Assembly: GCA_029237735.1 (NCBI GenBank)
Contig: JAQZBU010000009.1
Location: 1-57,423 of the forward strand
DNA length: 57,423 nucleotides
Direction of reading: 5' to 3'
From: Ramlibacter sp.
GTDB lineage: Bacteria > Pseudomonadota > Gammaproteobacteria > Burkholderiales > Burkholderiaceae_C
Part shown: positions 1 through 11,273 of the stretch, in pieces
How the letters are laid out: each line of letters starts with the position of its first letter
Position numbering within the stretch: position 1 is the stretch's first letter
Program-made: the position numbers and the translations under genes
Notes under the pieces: model-generated
The model's input: only the letters and a program-made list of their open reading frames with translations
Databases searched by the model: none
Told to the model about the DNA's origin: nothing

Positions 1-1
1 G

Positions 2-394
<393 letters not shown>

Positions 395-399
395 AAGCT

Positions 400-428
400 G
401 TCATTGCGGACTTGATCCGCAATCCATG
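400..428. repeat. Interspersed palindromic repeat, single copy
   Basis: Stem ATTGCGGA (403-410), loop CTTGA, stem TCCGCAAT (416-423), preceded by TGTC and followed by CCATG. It is the same element found as inverted pairs at 8657, 16540, 33764 and 40236. It lies six bases after the rpoD stop codon. Confidence 0.85.
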
Positions 429-433
429 CCTTG

Positions 434-463
434 GAAAGCGCCCTGCGGGGCGCTTTCTGTATT
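434..463 (+). terminator. Rho-independent terminator of rpoD
   Basis: A perfect 10-bp stem, GAAAGCGCCC (434-443) and GGGCGCTTTC (448-457) around a TGCG loop, is followed by TGTATTG. It sits 40 bases after the rpoD stop. It would also work in the other direction for the minus-strand small gene ending at 480. Confidence 0.8.
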
Positions 464-479
464 GTGGTTGGCTGAGCTG

Positions 480-809
480 TCAGCCCCAGCCGCGAGTGAG
501 CAACTCGTCCAGCGCGTCGGCAATCGCCTGTCCATGCTCGGCCGCGTCGCACCAGCGGCACGTGTCAGGTTGACAGGGCGCTTGCGCGCCGCGCTGGATC
601 TTGGTGCCACAGGTTCCTCCGAAGGCCTAGAACATCGTCTCCTGATAGCCGTCATTCTTGCCGTCGGTTCGCTTGGTCAGCAGGCTCACCAAAGGCGGCA
701 GGGCCGCGTGGGTGCTGTATCCCTTCCCGCATTCCGGACAGCAGTACGCACACGACTGAACGAAGCTGCTGCGCTTGAAATCCGGTTGCTGACCCAGGGA
801 ATGGCTCAT
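480..809 (-). pseudogene. Small cysteine-rich protein gene interrupted by an in-frame TAG
   Basis: The ATG at 809 has a good ribosome site (GAGGTGG, 8 bases upstream). It opens a 60-codon frame, MSHSLGQQPDFKRSSF, with a zinc-ribbon-like CAYCCPECGKGY, ending at a TAG at 627-629. The same frame then runs 48 more codons to a TGA at 480. That extension keeps protein-like composition and adds further cysteine motifs (GGTCGTK, then CQPDTCRWC). The simplest reading is a roughly 108-residue metal-binding protein inactivated by one nonsense mutation. The alternatives are that only the first 60 residues are made, or that the amber codon is read through. I do not recognise the family. The terminator at 434-457 lies just beyond the distal stop. 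Confidence 0.45.
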
Positions 810-909
810 GGCGTACCACCTCACGCCGTGACACTCGGCGTTTGCCGGCCAGTATGCAACCGCCGCGCTTGCCCTGCAATGCTTCGCGCGGCCGCGGTTG
901 TAACGGCTA

Positions 910-1746
910 CTAGATCGCCTCCATGGCCATCATCCCGGCGGCGGTGTTGGAGATGGGGATGTGGTAGTTGGTATGCACCTTCCGCACCGCACCCGGCACG
1001 GCACCGCGCGTGGCCAGCCACATCAGCAGTTCCACGCCTTGGGTCCCTGTCTTTTCCACCAGCTCATGGATGCTGAACTGCGTGGCCCAGGCCGGATCGG
1101 CGATCAGGCTGTCCATGAACTTCAGGTCGAACGGTTTGTTGATGAAACCTGCCCGCTCGCCATCGAGCTGGTGGCTGAGGCCGCCGGTGCCGATCACCAC
1201 GATTTTGTCGTCGCTGTCCCAGCAGGTCAGCGCTTCCCCTACAGCTTTGCCGAGCGCCAGGCACCGCTTGGCGCTCGGCAGCGGGAATTGCACGGTGTTG
1301 ATGCAAATGGGCACCGTGCGCACCGGGCACTCCCCTTCCGGCCAGAACAGCTTGAGCGGCAGAGTGAACGCGTGGTCCACCAGCATCTCCTGGCAGGTGG
1401 TGATGTCGAATTCGCGGTCCACCAGGTGCTCGATGATGTGCCACGACAGTTCGGGCGTGCCCTTGAACGGCGGCAAGGTCGGGATGCCCCAGCCCTCGTC
1501 GGCGTTGCGGTACTCCGGCGCGGCACCCACCGCGAAGGTGGGCAACTTGTCAAGAAAGAAGTTCAGGCCGTGGTCGTTGTAGAACACCACCGCAACATCG
1601 GGCTTGACGTCGTCCAGCCACTTGCGCACGGGCAGGAACCCGTCGAAGAAGGGTTTCCAGTAGGGCTCTTGCTGCAGGCCCTTGGCGATGGCCGCGCCGA
1701 TGGCGGGCACGTGCGAGGTGGTGAGGCCGCCGATGATTCTTGCCAT
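910..1746 (-). CDS. Protocatechuate 4,5-dioxygenase-like extradiol dioxygenase, beta (catalytic) subunit, paralogue 1
   Basis: A class III extradiol ring-cleavage dioxygenase of the LigB superfamily, 278 residues, the usual length. Fe(II)-ligand candidates are H12 in TSHVPAIG, H59 in FYNDHG and E239 in TQGVELLMWL. The catalytic base is H192 in GTGGLSHQLDG. AGGAAA precedes the ATG. It lies 17 bp after its small-subunit partner. It is clearly diverged from the second LigB in the window (6474-7325), so it may act on another dihydroxylated aromatic such as gallate or a methylated relative. That substrate idea is inference. The adjacent divergent oxidoreductases would fit a peripheral aromatic pathway. 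Confidence 0.88.
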   Translation of the reverse strand: MARIIGGLTTSHVPAIGAAIAKGLQQEPYWKPFFDGFLPVRKWLDDVKPDVAVVFYNDHGLNFFLDKLPTFAVGAAPEYRNADEGWGIPTLPPFKGTPELSWHIIEHLVDREFDITTCQEMLVDHAFTLPLKLFWPEGECPVRTVPICINTVQFPLPSAKRCLALGKAVGEALTCWDSDDKIVVIGTGGLSHQLDGERAGFINKPFDLKFMDSLIADPAWATQFSIHELVEKTGTQGVELLMWLATRGAVPGAVRKVHTNYHIPISNTAAGMMAMEAI

Positions 1747-1763
1747 GTTGTTTCCTATGCGGC

Positions 1764-2132
1764 TCAGCTGAGCGTTTCGGGTTGCTGGTTCTGGGCGACG
1801 AGCCTGGCCTTGAAGGCTTCTTTGCTCATGCCCGTCTGCGCGGCGCCCAGGTCCTGCACGTCGAGCCCGAGGATGCCGGCGAACTTGGCCAGGTAGTACA
1901 CATTGCCGCCGGCAGCCAGCAAGCCGAGCACGTCGCGCTCGCGTATGGCGCGGGCCTGCTCGTCGTTCAGGCCGAACCTGCGCGTGTACGCCGCTTCATC
2001 ACGCCGGAATTCATCGCGGGCCTCGGCCGAGTTGAAGGAAAAGCACATCTTGTTCAGCGCGTAGCCCTTGCGGGCCTGGCCGCCGTCGAACAGCGTGGTG
2101 CCTGGGATCGGGTTCGGTGGGGTCGAAGGCAT
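1764..2132 (-). CDS. Protocatechuate 4,5-dioxygenase-like alpha (small) subunit, paralogue 1
   Basis: A LigA-type small subunit that pairs with the LigB-like protein just downstream. The core PGTTLFDGGQARKGYALNK and GGNVYYLAKFAG match the family's PGTTxFDxxQxRKGYxLN and [12 protein letters not shown] chose the ATG at 2132 because GGAGA lies 8 bases upstream and the product (122 residues) then begins just before the conserved core. An earlier in-frame ATG at 2219 would add a non-family extension (MAEEFDPRQM). The frame stays open to 2324, running into the divergent gene. It ends with ...QQPETLS. Identity to the other LigA in the window is modest, consistent with a different substrate. Confidence 0.85.
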   Translation of the reverse strand: MPSTPPNPIPGTTLFDGGQARKGYALNKMCFSFNSAEARDEFRRDEAAYTRRFGLNDEQARAIRERDVLGLLAAGGNVYYLAKFAGILGLDVQDLGAAQTGMSKEAFKARLVAQNQQPETLS

Positions 2133-2271
2133 CGAGGTTGTCTCCAGCAGTTCGGGAATGCCGCAGTTTTGCCGCTCGAAGGTCCCCTGCATCTGACGTG
2201 GATCAAACTCTTCCGCCATTGCGCCATCTCGCGCGCAGGCGGCGATTGGCGCTAGACTGCCGCGAACATGA

Positions 2272-3423
<1,152 letters not shown>

Positions 3424-3458
3424 CCTCTCGGCATACAAACCATCACAGGAGCGACCCC

Positions 3459-4493
3459 ATGCAAGCTGCGATCCTTCACGGATTCGGGCCCACCCTCAGC
3501 GTCGAGGACGTGCCCCGGCCCACGCCGAAGGCCGACGAGGTGCTGATCGAGGTAGAGGCCTGTGGGGTCTGCCATTCCGACCTGCATGTAGCCGAGGGTG
3601 ACCAGCCGATGCTGAAGGCCGTTACCAAGGCCAATCTGATTCCGGGGCACGAGGTGGTGGGCCGCGTGGTGGAGAAAGGTGCGCAGGTCACCAACCTCGC
3701 GGTGGGCGACCGCGTCGGCGTGGCCTGGAACCACGCTACCTGCGGTGAATGCGAGCCGTGCCGGGAGGGCCGGGAAAACCTGTGCCGCAAGGCGGTGATC
3801 ACCGGCGTCATGGTGGACGGGGGCTATGCCGACTTCATGGTCGCCCGCGCCAGCCACGCGCTGCCGATCCCCGACTCGCTGAGCCCCGTCGAAGCGGCGC
3901 CCCTCTTTTGCGCCGGGCTCACCGTCTACCGCGCGCTGAAAAACGCGGGCGTGGGCGCCGGCCAGCGCGTCGCGATTTTCGGCGTGGGCGGCCTGGGCCA
4001 CCTGGCGGTGCAGATCGCCAACGCCTGGGGTGCCGAAGTCATCGCGCTGGACGTGGATACTTCGAAGCTGGCATTGGCCAAGGAGCTGGGCGCAGCCCGC
4101 ACCCTGAACGCCGCCGACGCCGAAGACATCAAGTCACTGCGCAAGCTGGGTGGTGTGCATGTCGCTGTCGTCACGTCAGCGTCGAAGGCTGCATACGACA
4201 CGGCATTCAAGTGCCTGCGGCCGGGGGGCACGCTGTCGGTGGTGGGGCTGCCGTCCGAACCCCTCACCTTCGCGGCGCTGGGCCTGGTGGGAATCGAAGC
4301 GCGCGTAGTCGGCTCCTCGGTGGGCACGCGCGACGACATGCGCGCCGTGCTGCAGCTGGCGGCCAAGGGCAAGCTACGCTGCCACACGGAAACGCAGCCG
4401 TTGGACCAGGTTAACGCGGTGTTCGAGCGCATGCGCCGTGGGCAGATCCGCGGACGCGTGGTGCTGACCTGCGGCCACCACCACGCCGGCTGA
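3459..4493 (+). CDS. Zinc-dependent alcohol dehydrogenase (AdhP/MDR type)
   Basis: A 344-residue medium-chain dehydrogenase. The catalytic zinc site is seen in CGVCHSDLHVAEGD and GHEVVG. The structural zinc site is CGECEPCREGRENLC, with four cysteines. The NAD(P) Rossmann motif is GVGGLGHLAVQIA. It should interconvert primary alcohols and aldehydes; the natural substrate cannot be told. I chose the ATG at 3459, with AGGAG 8 bases upstream, over the much longer upstream open frame that overlaps the flavoprotein. It ends with a His-rich tail (CGHHHAG). It converges on the aldo/keto reductase, with 7 bp between stop codons and no visible terminator. Confidence 0.92.
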   Translation: MQAAILHGFGPTLSVEDVPRPTPKADEVLIEVEACGVCHSDLHVAEGDQPMLKAVTKANLIPGHEVVGRVVEKGAQVTNLAVGDRVGVAWNHATCGECEPCREGRENLCRKAVITGVMVDGGYADFMVARASHALPIPDSLSPVEAAPLFCAGLTVYRALKNAGVGAGQRVAIFGVGGLGHLAVQIANAWGAEVIALDVDTSKLALAKELGAARTLNAADAEDIKSLRKLGGVHVAVVTSASKAAYDTAFKCLRPGGTLSVVGLPSEPLTFAALGLVGIEARVVGSSVGTRDDMRAVLQLAAKGKLRCHTETQPLDQVNAVFERMRRGQIRGRVVLTCGHHHAG

Positions 4494-4500
4494 CCCCCGC

Positions 4501-5502
4501 TCAAAACTCCTCGGTATCCACTTCCTTGCGGCTCTGGTCGCTATAGCGATTGCCAACGACAGTCTTCTGGTTGATGAGTGCCTCGAGCCTTCGCAGCAGC
4601 TCTGCATCCAGCTTGATGTCCGCCGCGCCGATATCCTCGCGCAGGTGGCCGGCGTTCGTGGTGCCCGGAATCGGGACGATGTGCGGCGCCTTGTTCAGCA
4701 GCCACGCCAGTGCGAGCTGCGCGGGCGTGCAGCCGGCCTCGGCGGCCAGCGCCTTGTACGGCGGCAGCAGCTTCAGGTTGGCCGCGTAGTTCTCGGGGAA
4801 GAAGCGCGGCATCGCCTTGCGGATGTCCTTGGTGTCGAGCGTCGAAACGTCGTGCAGCGCGTCGCAGAGGAAGCCCCGCGCAACTGGGCTGAACGCCACG
4901 AAGGCGGCGCCCAATTCGCGGCAGGCCTCCAGCACGGCAATTTCCGGATTGCGCGTCCAGAGCGAATACTCGGTCTGCACTGCGCTGATCGGGTGCACCG
5001 CATGGGCCTTGCGCAAGGTCGTGGCGGAAACTTCCGACAACCCCAGCGCCCTGACCTTGCCGGCGCGAACCAGATCCGACATCGCGCCGACGCTGTCCTC
5101 GATCGGGATTTGCTTGTCCCAGCGGTGCAGGTAGTACAAGTCGATCACATCGGTCTGCAGGCGGCGCAGGCTGTCCTCGCAGTTCGCGCGCAGCGCCTGG
5201 GGCCGTCCATCGATCACGCGCCGCATGGCGCCGTCGTCGCCCGCGACCCCGGCCATGCCGCCCTTGCTGCACAGCGTGATATTGCGCCGGTGCGGCTTCA
5301 ACACCTTGCCGACCAGCGTCTCGTTGGCGCCGAAGCCATACAGGGCTGCCGTGTCGAACAGTGTGACACCCGCATCGAGCGCTGCCAGCAGCACACGCTC
5401 GCTCTGCTCCGCGGGGGGCGGCGCGCCGTAGGCGTGGCTCAAATTCATGCAGCCCAGGCCAATGGCGCTGACCTGGAAGCTCGCGATCTGTCGTTGTTGC
5501 AT
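4501..5502 (-). CDS. Aldo/keto reductase
   Basis: An NADPH-dependent (beta/alpha)8 reductase of 333 residues. Visible motifs are GLGCMNLSHAYG near the N-terminus, FDTAALYGFGANE (catalytic Asp and Tyr), LCSKGG (catalytic Lys), DLYYLHRWD (catalytic His) and IPIPGT-like VPIPGTTNAGHL in the cofactor-binding region. An ATG at 5502 is preceded by a GTG in the same frame; ATG is preferred. It lies 17 bp after ligC and in the same direction, so it is probably the last gene of the lig operon. A role in reducing an aromatic aldehyde or ring-cleavage aldehyde would fit, but that is inference. Confidence 0.9.
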   Translation of the reverse strand: MQQRQIASFQVSAIGLGCMNLSHAYGAPPPAEQSERVLLAALDAGVTLFDTAALYGFGANETLVGKVLKPHRRNITLCSKGGMAGVAGDDGAMRRVIDGRPQALRANCEDSLRRLQTDVIDLYYLHRWDKQIPIEDSVGAMSDLVRAGKVRALGLSEVSATTLRKAHAVHPISAVQTEYSLWTRNPEIAVLEACRELGAAFVAFSPVARGFLCDALHDVSTLDTKDIRKAMPRFFPENYAANLKLLPPYKALAAEAGCTPAQLALAWLLNKAPHIVPIPGTTNAGHLREDIGAADIKLDAELLRRLEALINQKTVVGNRYSDQSRKEVDTEEF

Positions 5503-5519
5503 CACCCTATTCTGCCGTG

Positions 5520-6470
5520 TCAGGCGGCCAGCTGCTGCTCGAGCTGGTGCAAGACTTCGTAGCAGGGCAACACCTTCGCCACGCTGGCGTTGGGCTCGCG
5601 CCCTTCCTTGATCGCCGCGAAAAACTCGCGGTCCTGCAGCTCGATTCCGTTCATCGACACATCCACTTTCGACACATCGATCTTCTCTTCCTTGCCGTTG
5701 AAGAGGTCGTCATAGCGCGCGATGTACGTCGCCGTGTCGCCGATGTAGCGGAAGAACGTGCCCAGCGGGCCCTCGTTGTTGAAGCTGAGCGACAGCGTGC
5801 AGATGGCACCGTTGGCCGCCTTGAGCTGGATGCTCATGTCCATCGCGATGCCCAGGCTTGGGTGAATCGGTCCCTGAATGGCGTTGGCCTTCACGATCGG
5901 GCTGCCGCACTGGTAAGCGAACAGGTCCACCGTATGCGCGGCGTGGTGCCACAGCAGGTGGTCGGTCCAGCTGCGCGGCTGGCCGAGCGCATTCATGTTG
6001 GTGCGGCGGAAGAAGAACGTCTGCACGTCCATCTGCTGGATGTTGAACTCGCCCGCCTCGATGCGCCTGCGCACGAACTGGTGGCTGGGGTTGAAGCGCC
6101 GGGTATGGCCGCACATGGCGACGAGCCCCGACTGCTTTTGCATCGCCACGACCGCTTGCGCGTCCTTCAGGCTGTCGGCCAGGGGAATCTCCACCTGCAC
6201 GTGCTTGCCCGCCGTCATGCATTGAATGGCCTGCTCGGCATGCATCTGCGTCGGCGTGCAGAGGATCACGGCGTCCACTTCCTTCAGCGCCAGGCTGTCG
6301 GCGAGGTTGGTGGTGACATGGCCGATGCCGTACTTCGCGGCAACTTCCTTCGTCTTGTCCAGCTCGCGGCTGACCAGCGAGACGACTTCCACGCCGTCGA
6401 TCAGCTTGATGCCGTCCAGGTGCTTGATGCCGAAAGCGCCGGCACCGGCCAGCGCGACTTTGATGGTCAT
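5520..6470 (-). CDS. ligC: 4-carboxy-2-hydroxymuconate-6-semialdehyde dehydrogenase
   Basis: This Gfo/Idh/MocA-fold enzyme of 316 residues oxidises the hemiacetal of the protocatechuate ring-cleavage product (CHMS) to 2-pyrone-4,6-dicarboxylate with NAD(P)+. The N-terminal nucleotide fold is VALAGAGAFGIKHLDG. Also visible are the family's VDAVILCTPTQMHAEQA and VQVEIPLADS (in place of the usual EKP), and the substrate-side WTDHLLWHHAAHTVDLFAY. It follows ligB by only 3 bp, with its ribosome site (GGAGAA) inside the end of ligB, indicating translational coupling. Context and sequence agree strongly with LigC/PmdC. Confidence 0.93.
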   Translation of the reverse strand: MTIKVALAGAGAFGIKHLDGIKLIDGVEVVSLVSRELDKTKEVAAKYGIGHVTTNLADSLALKEVDAVILCTPTQMHAEQAIQCMTAGKHVQVEIPLADSLKDAQAVVAMQKQSGLVAMCGHTRRFNPSHQFVRRRIEAGEFNIQQMDVQTFFFRRTNMNALGQPRSWTDHLLWHHAAHTVDLFAYQCGSPIVKANAIQGPIHPSLGIAMDMSIQLKAANGAICTLSLSFNNEGPLGTFFRYIGDTATYIARYDDLFNGKEEKIDVSKVDVSMNGIELQDREFFAAIKEGREPNASVAKVLPCYEVLHQLEQQLAA

Positions 6471-6473
6471 GTC

Positions 6474-7726
<1,253 letters not shown>

Positions 7727-8641
7727 TTACTTTCCTTCGGGCCAATACAGCCGGGTCGGGTTGTCGACCAGCAGCTTGCGTTGAAGTTCGGGCGTCACCG
7801 CGATGTGCGGGATGAAATCCACGAGCAGGCCATCGTCGGGCATGTGGTTCTTCAGGTTCGGGTGTGGCCAATCGGTGCCCCAGAGTACCCGGTCGGGGAA
7901 GGTCTCGACGATGCACCGCGCGAAAGGCACGACATCACGATAGGCATTCTGCTCGCCATCCAGTGCGGGCGGCCCGGACACGCTCAACCGCTCCGGGCAG
8001 CTCACCTTGCTCCACACGTTGGGATGGTCCCGCATGAACTTCACGAACAGCTCGAACTCAGGGCCGTCGACCGGTTTGCTGACATCGGGCCGGCCCATGT
8101 GGTCCACCACCACCGTCGTCGGCAGTGCGGTGAAGAAGTCCCACAGCTCGGGCAGGTCCACCGCCTCGAAGTAAATCACGACGTGCCAGCCGAGCGGCGC
8201 GATGCGCGCGGCGATCTCCATCAGCTCGTCCTTGGGCGTGAAGTCCACCAGCCGCTTCACGAAGTTGAAGCGCACGCCCCGCACTCCTGCCTCGTGCATC
8301 TCGCGCAGTTCCTGGTCGGTGACGCTGCGGCGCACGGTGACGACGCCCTTGGCCTTGCCGTTCGAGTGGCGCAGGGCATCCAGCAGCGCGCTGTTGTCGG
8401 CGCCGTGGCAGGTGGCCTGCACGATCACGTTCTTGTCGAAGCCCAGGTGGTCGCGCAGGGCAAAGAGCTGCTCGCGGCTCGCGTCGCAAGGTGTGTACTT
8501 GCGCTCGGGCGCGAAGGGGAACCTATCGCCGGGCCCGAACACGTGGCAGTGCGCATCGACGGCGCCAGCGGGCAGTTTGAATCGTGGCTTGCTCGGGCCG
8601 GCGTACCAGTCGAGCCAGCCGGGGGTCTTGGTGAATTGCAT
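7727..8641 (-). CDS. ligI: 2-pyrone-4,6-dicarboxylate hydrolase
   Basis: An amidohydrolase-superfamily lactonase of 304 residues that hydrolyses 2-pyrone-4,6-dicarboxylate to 4-oxalomesaconate. Visible are the HxH motif in GAVDAHCHVFGPGDRFPF, the substrate-binding region KYTPCDASREQL, GVRGVRFNFVK, and the C-terminal catalytic Asp in VLWGTDWPHPN. The end TRLYWPEGK is typical of LigI. An inverted pair of palindromic repeats (8657-8727) separates it from ligK upstream. Such an element may stabilise mRNA or attenuate transcription inside the operon. Confidence 0.95.
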   Translation of the reverse strand: MQFTKTPGWLDWYAGPSKPRFKLPAGAVDAHCHVFGPGDRFPFAPERKYTPCDASREQLFALRDHLGFDKNVIVQATCHGADNSALLDALRHSNGKAKGVVTVRRSVTDQELREMHEAGVRGVRFNFVKRLVDFTPKDELMEIAARIAPLGWHVVIYFEAVDLPELWDFFTALPTTVVVDHMGRPDVSKPVDGPEFELFVKFMRDHPNVWSKVSCPERLSVSGPPALDGEQNAYRDVVPFARCIVETFPDRVLWGTDWPHPNLKNHMPDDGLLVDFIPHIAVTPELQRKLLVDNPTRLYWPEGK

Positions 8642-8656
8642 GGTGTTCCATTGACT

Positions 8657-8727
8657 GTCATTGCGGGCTTGACCCGCAATCCATGGGGGCGCGCCACCAT
8701 GGATGCCGGATCAAGTCCGGCATGACA
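8657..8727. repeat. Inverted pair of interspersed palindromic repeats
   Basis: The left copy has stem ATTGCGGG/CCCGCAAT (8660-8680) with loop CTTGA. The right copy has stem ATGCCGGA/TCCGGCAT (8703-8723) with loop TCAAG and is in opposite orientation. Outer ends are TGTCAT and ATGACA; the inner ends are CCATGG and CCATGG. It fills the ligK-ligI gap. Confidence 0.9.
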
Positions 8728-8735
8728 ATTCTTCC

Positions 8736-9419
8736 TTAATCGATGTATCTCAGGCCGGCCTTCTCCAGCGGCTCGCGCATCTTGTACATGTCCAGCCCCA
8801 GCACACCCGACGCCAGCTTGGCGCGCTTCTCGCCTTCGTTTGCTTCACGCGCGCGGGCAGCGTCCAGCGTCTCTTGCGCCAGAGCTTTGGGCACCACGAC
8901 CACACCGTCGTCGTCGGCGACGACCACGTCGCCGGGGTTGACGATCATCCCGGCGCACACGACCGGAATGTTCACCGAGCCGATGGTCGCCTTGATCGTG
9001 CCCTTGGAGCTGATCGCCTTGCTCCACACCGGAAAGCCCATCTCGGTCAGCGTCTTCACGTCGCGCACGCCGGCATCGATCACCAGCGCGCGCGCGCCGC
9101 GCGCCTGGAACGAGGTCGCCAACAGGTCGCCGAAATAGCCGTCGGTGCATTCTGCGGTGATCGCGGCAACGACGATGTCGCCCGGCTGGATCTGCTCGGC
9201 CACCACGTGCATCATCCAGTTGTCACCGGGATGCAACAGCACCGTGACCGCCGTGCCGGATACTTGCGCCCCGGCGTAGATCGGGCGCATGTAGGGCTTC
9301 ATCAATCCGACGCGTCCCATGGCTTCGTGGACGGTGGCCGAGCCGAGCGCGGCCAGGCCGTCGGCGGCCGCGCGGTCGGCGCGCGTGATGTTTCGGTAGA
9401 CAACGCCGAGTTCATGCAT
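8736..9419 (-). CDS. ligK: 4-carboxy-4-hydroxy-2-oxoadipate aldolase
   Basis: An RraA-fold class II (metal-dependent) aldolase of 227 residues. It cleaves 4-carboxy-4-hydroxy-2-oxoadipate (and 4-hydroxy-4-methyl-2-oxoglutarate) to pyruvate plus oxaloacetate, the final step of the pathway. Motifs are [31 protein letters not shown] (the GD..A active-site segment) and [16 protein letters not shown], containing the conserved R/D pair. [18 protein letters not shown] is typical of the fold. I chose the ATG at 9419, 2 bp after the ligJ stop; the upstream open frame is a shadow of ligJ. The start [11 protein letters not shown] matches the family N-terminus. Confidence 0.95.
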   Translation of the reverse strand: MHELGVVYRNITRADRAAADGLAALGSATVHEAMGRVGLMKPYMRPIYAGAQVSGTAVTVLLHPGDNWMMHVVAEQIQPGDIVVAAITAECTDGYFGDLLATSFQARGARALVIDAGVRDVKTLTEMGFPVWSKAISSKGTIKATIGSVNIPVVCAGMIVNPGDVVVADDDGVVVVPKALAQETLDAARAREANEGEKRAKLASGVLGLDMYKMREPLEKAGLRYID

Positions 9420-9421
9420 GG

Positions 9422-10456
9422 TCAGAGTCCTTTCGCTTTGAGTTGCGCGTCCAGCCGCGGGAACACGCGACGCGAGTTGGCTTCGTAGATCTGGTGCCGG
9501 TCTTCGTTGCTGAGCAGCTTCGACGCCTCGATGTAGCGCTTGGTGTCGTCGTAGTAGTTGCCCGTTTCCGGGTCGATGCCGCGCACGGCGCCGATCATCT
9601 CCGAGGCAAACAGCACGTTCTTCACCGGGATCACGGTATTCAGCAGGTCGATGCCCGGCTGGTGGTACACGCAGGTGTCGAAGAAGATGTTGTTCAGCAG
9701 GTGTTCCGTGAGCAGCGGCTTCTTCAGCTCCTGCGCCAGGCCGCGGAAGCGCCCCCAGTGGTAAGGCACCGCGCCGCCTCCATGCGGGATCAGGAAGCGC
9801 AGCGTCGGGAAGTCCTTGAACAGGTCCGACGTGAGGCACTGCATGAAGGCCGTGGTGTCCGCGTTCAGGTAATGCGCACCCGTGGTGTGGAAGCACGGGT
9901 TGCAGCTGGTGCTGACGTGGATCATCGCGGGGATGTCGTACTCCACCATCTTTTCGTAGATGGGGTACCAATGCCTGTCGGACAGCGGCGGCGAGTTCCA
10001 GTGCCCGCCCGAGGGATCGGGGTTCAGGTTGATGCCGACGTTGCCGTATTCCTTGACGCACTTCTCCAGCTCGGGGATGCAGCTCTTCGGGTCGACACCG
10101 GGCGATTGCGGCAGCATCGCGACCGGCACGAAGTTGTCCGGGAAGAGCTTGCTGACGCGATAGCACAGCTCGTTGCAGATCGCCGCCCAGGTGGACGACA
10201 CGTTGAAGTCGCCGATGTGGTGCGCCATGAAGCTCGCGCGCGGCGAGAACAGCGTGATGTCGCTGCCGCGCTGCTTCATCAGCTTGAGCTGGTTGGTCTC
10301 GATCGATTCGCGCAGCTCGTCGTCGCTGATTTTCAAGTCAGCGGCCTTCGGCATGGCCGCCGTGTCCTTGATGCCGGCGATCTGCTTGTTGCGCCAGTCC
10401 TCCAGCGCCTTGGGCGCTGTGGTGTAGTGGCCATGGCAGTCGATGATCAGGCTCAT
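9422..10456 (-). CDS. ligJ: 4-oxalomesaconate hydratase
   Basis: An amidohydrolase-superfamily hydratase of 344 residues. It adds water to 4-oxalomesaconate to give 4-carboxy-4-hydroxy-2-oxoadipate. The N-terminal metal motif is [10 protein letters not shown] (HxH). Other signatures are [70 protein letters not shown] and [19 protein letters not shown]. These match LigJ/PmdF/GalB-type OMA hydratases of the amidohydrolase class. It is followed immediately by ligK, so the last two reactions are encoded as a coupled pair. Confidence 0.94.
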   Translation of the reverse strand: MSLIIDCHGHYTTAPKALEDWRNKQIAGIKDTAAMPKAADLKISDDELRESIETNQLKLMKQRGSDITLFSPRASFMAHHIGDFNVSSTWAAICNELCYRVSKLFPDNFVPVAMLPQSPGVDPKSCIPELEKCVKEYGNVGINLNPDPSGGHWNSPPLSDRHWYPIYEKMVEYDIPAMIHVSTSCNPCFHTTGAHYLNADTTAFMQCLTSDLFKDFPTLRFLIPHGGGAVPYHWGRFRGLAQELKKPLLTEHLLNNIFFDTCVYHQPGIDLLNTVIPVKNVLFASEMIGAVRGIDPETGNYYDDTKRYIEASKLLSNEDRHQIYEANSRRVFPRLDAQLKAKGL

Positions 10457-10493
10457 TGGCGTCCTTCCTTGTGGGTGCCTTGCGGCGTTGGGT

Positions 10494-11177
10494 TCAGGCC
10501 GGCTCCGTGCCGTGGCGGCGCTTGGCTTGCGCCGCCTCCGGGGATGCCATGAATTCGAGCATGCCGCGCACAGCCTCGCCTTGCTGGGAGACGGTGCACA
10601 CGCCCGCGGAAAATGTGGTGACGATCTGAATCGCCTCGGGAAGCGGGCCGACGACGTCGATGCCCTCCAGGTGCATCAGCTCACTGAGCTGCTGGAAGCC
10701 GAGCGCGACTTCCCCCCGGGCCACCAGCGCCCCGACGGGCACGCCGGGTGGCGCCTGCACGATGCGATCTTTCAGTTCGGCGGCGATACCCCAGCGGTCG
10801 AAGAGGCGAAGCAGCGCCACGCCGCTGGGCCCCGTCGAGTAGCCGACGCTGGGCGCCGCGAGCACCGCGCGGCGCACGGCTTCCTCGGTGACGATGTCGG
10901 GATGGGGGGCACCGGCCCGCACGGCGACGGCCACGGGCGAAAGCACCAGGTCGACCTTGCTGCCCGCGACGACGTGGCCGGCGGCGGCCAGCTTGTCGAT
11001 CGCATCGGATGCGAGAAACACAACGTCGAAGTGTTCGCCCGACTGCACGCGCTTCGCGGCATCCACCCCGCCAACCGATTCGATCAGGACGTTTTCACCC
11101 GAGCGGCGCTCATAGGCCTCAGCCAGTTCGGCCAGCACTTGGCGGGTGGCCATGGACGAAATTCCCTTGATCGGCAT
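10494..11177 (-). CDS. ModA-like substrate-binding-domain protein without a signal peptide
   Basis: A 227-residue type II periplasmic-binding-protein fold (ModA/SBP_bac_11 type). The N-terminus goes straight into the first strand ([20 protein letters not shown]) with no signal peptide, so it should be cytoplasmic. Later parts are [35 protein letters not shown] and [13 protein letters not shown]. An alternative ATG at 11153 has a better ribosome site (AAGGGA) but would remove the first strand; the start is therefore uncertain. It is the first gene of the lig operon, 37 bp before ligJ, and divergent from the LysR gene. A ligand-sensing or chaperone role for an aromatic acid is possible but unproven. 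Confidence 0.75.
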   Translation of the reverse strand: MPIKGISSMATRQVLAELAEAYERRSGENVLIESVGGVDAAKRVQSGEHFDVVFLASDAIDKLAAAGHVVAGSKVDLVLSPVAVAVRAGAPHPDIVTEEAVRRAVLAAPSVGYSTGPSGVALLRLFDRWGIAAELKDRIVQAPPGVPVGALVARGEVALGFQQLSELMHLEGIDVVGPLPEAIQIVTTFSAGVCTVSQQGEAVRGMLEFMASPEAAQAKRRHGTEPA

Positions 11178-11225
11178 TCGGCGATTGTGGACGCGGGCCC
11201 GCGCTACGGGAAGGCCACCAGGTCA

Positions 11226-11250
11226 CTAGCAGCTATAGCGTTCCGGCATA
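11226..11250. promoter_or_regulatory. Candidate LysR operator in the lysR-lig divergent region
   Basis: A 25-bp sequence, read on the minus strand as TATGCCG, then 10 variable bases containing TATA, then CTGCTAG. It matches the site at 17902-17926 upstream of the ABC importer at 17 of 25 positions, with the two ends most conserved. It lies 24 bp before the LysR start. Function is inferred from position and repetition. Confidence 0.55.
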
Positions 11251-11273
11251 ATGTGACATCAGGTATTACGGAT

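Noticed and set aside
430..640. tRNA gene after rpoD
   Set aside because: The hairpin at 434-457 is a terminator; no cloverleaf, anticodon arm or T-loop sequence was found.
9443..10552. Plus-strand open frame opposite ligJ
   Set aside because: Antisense to ligJ with no homology by eye; typical complementary-frame artefact.
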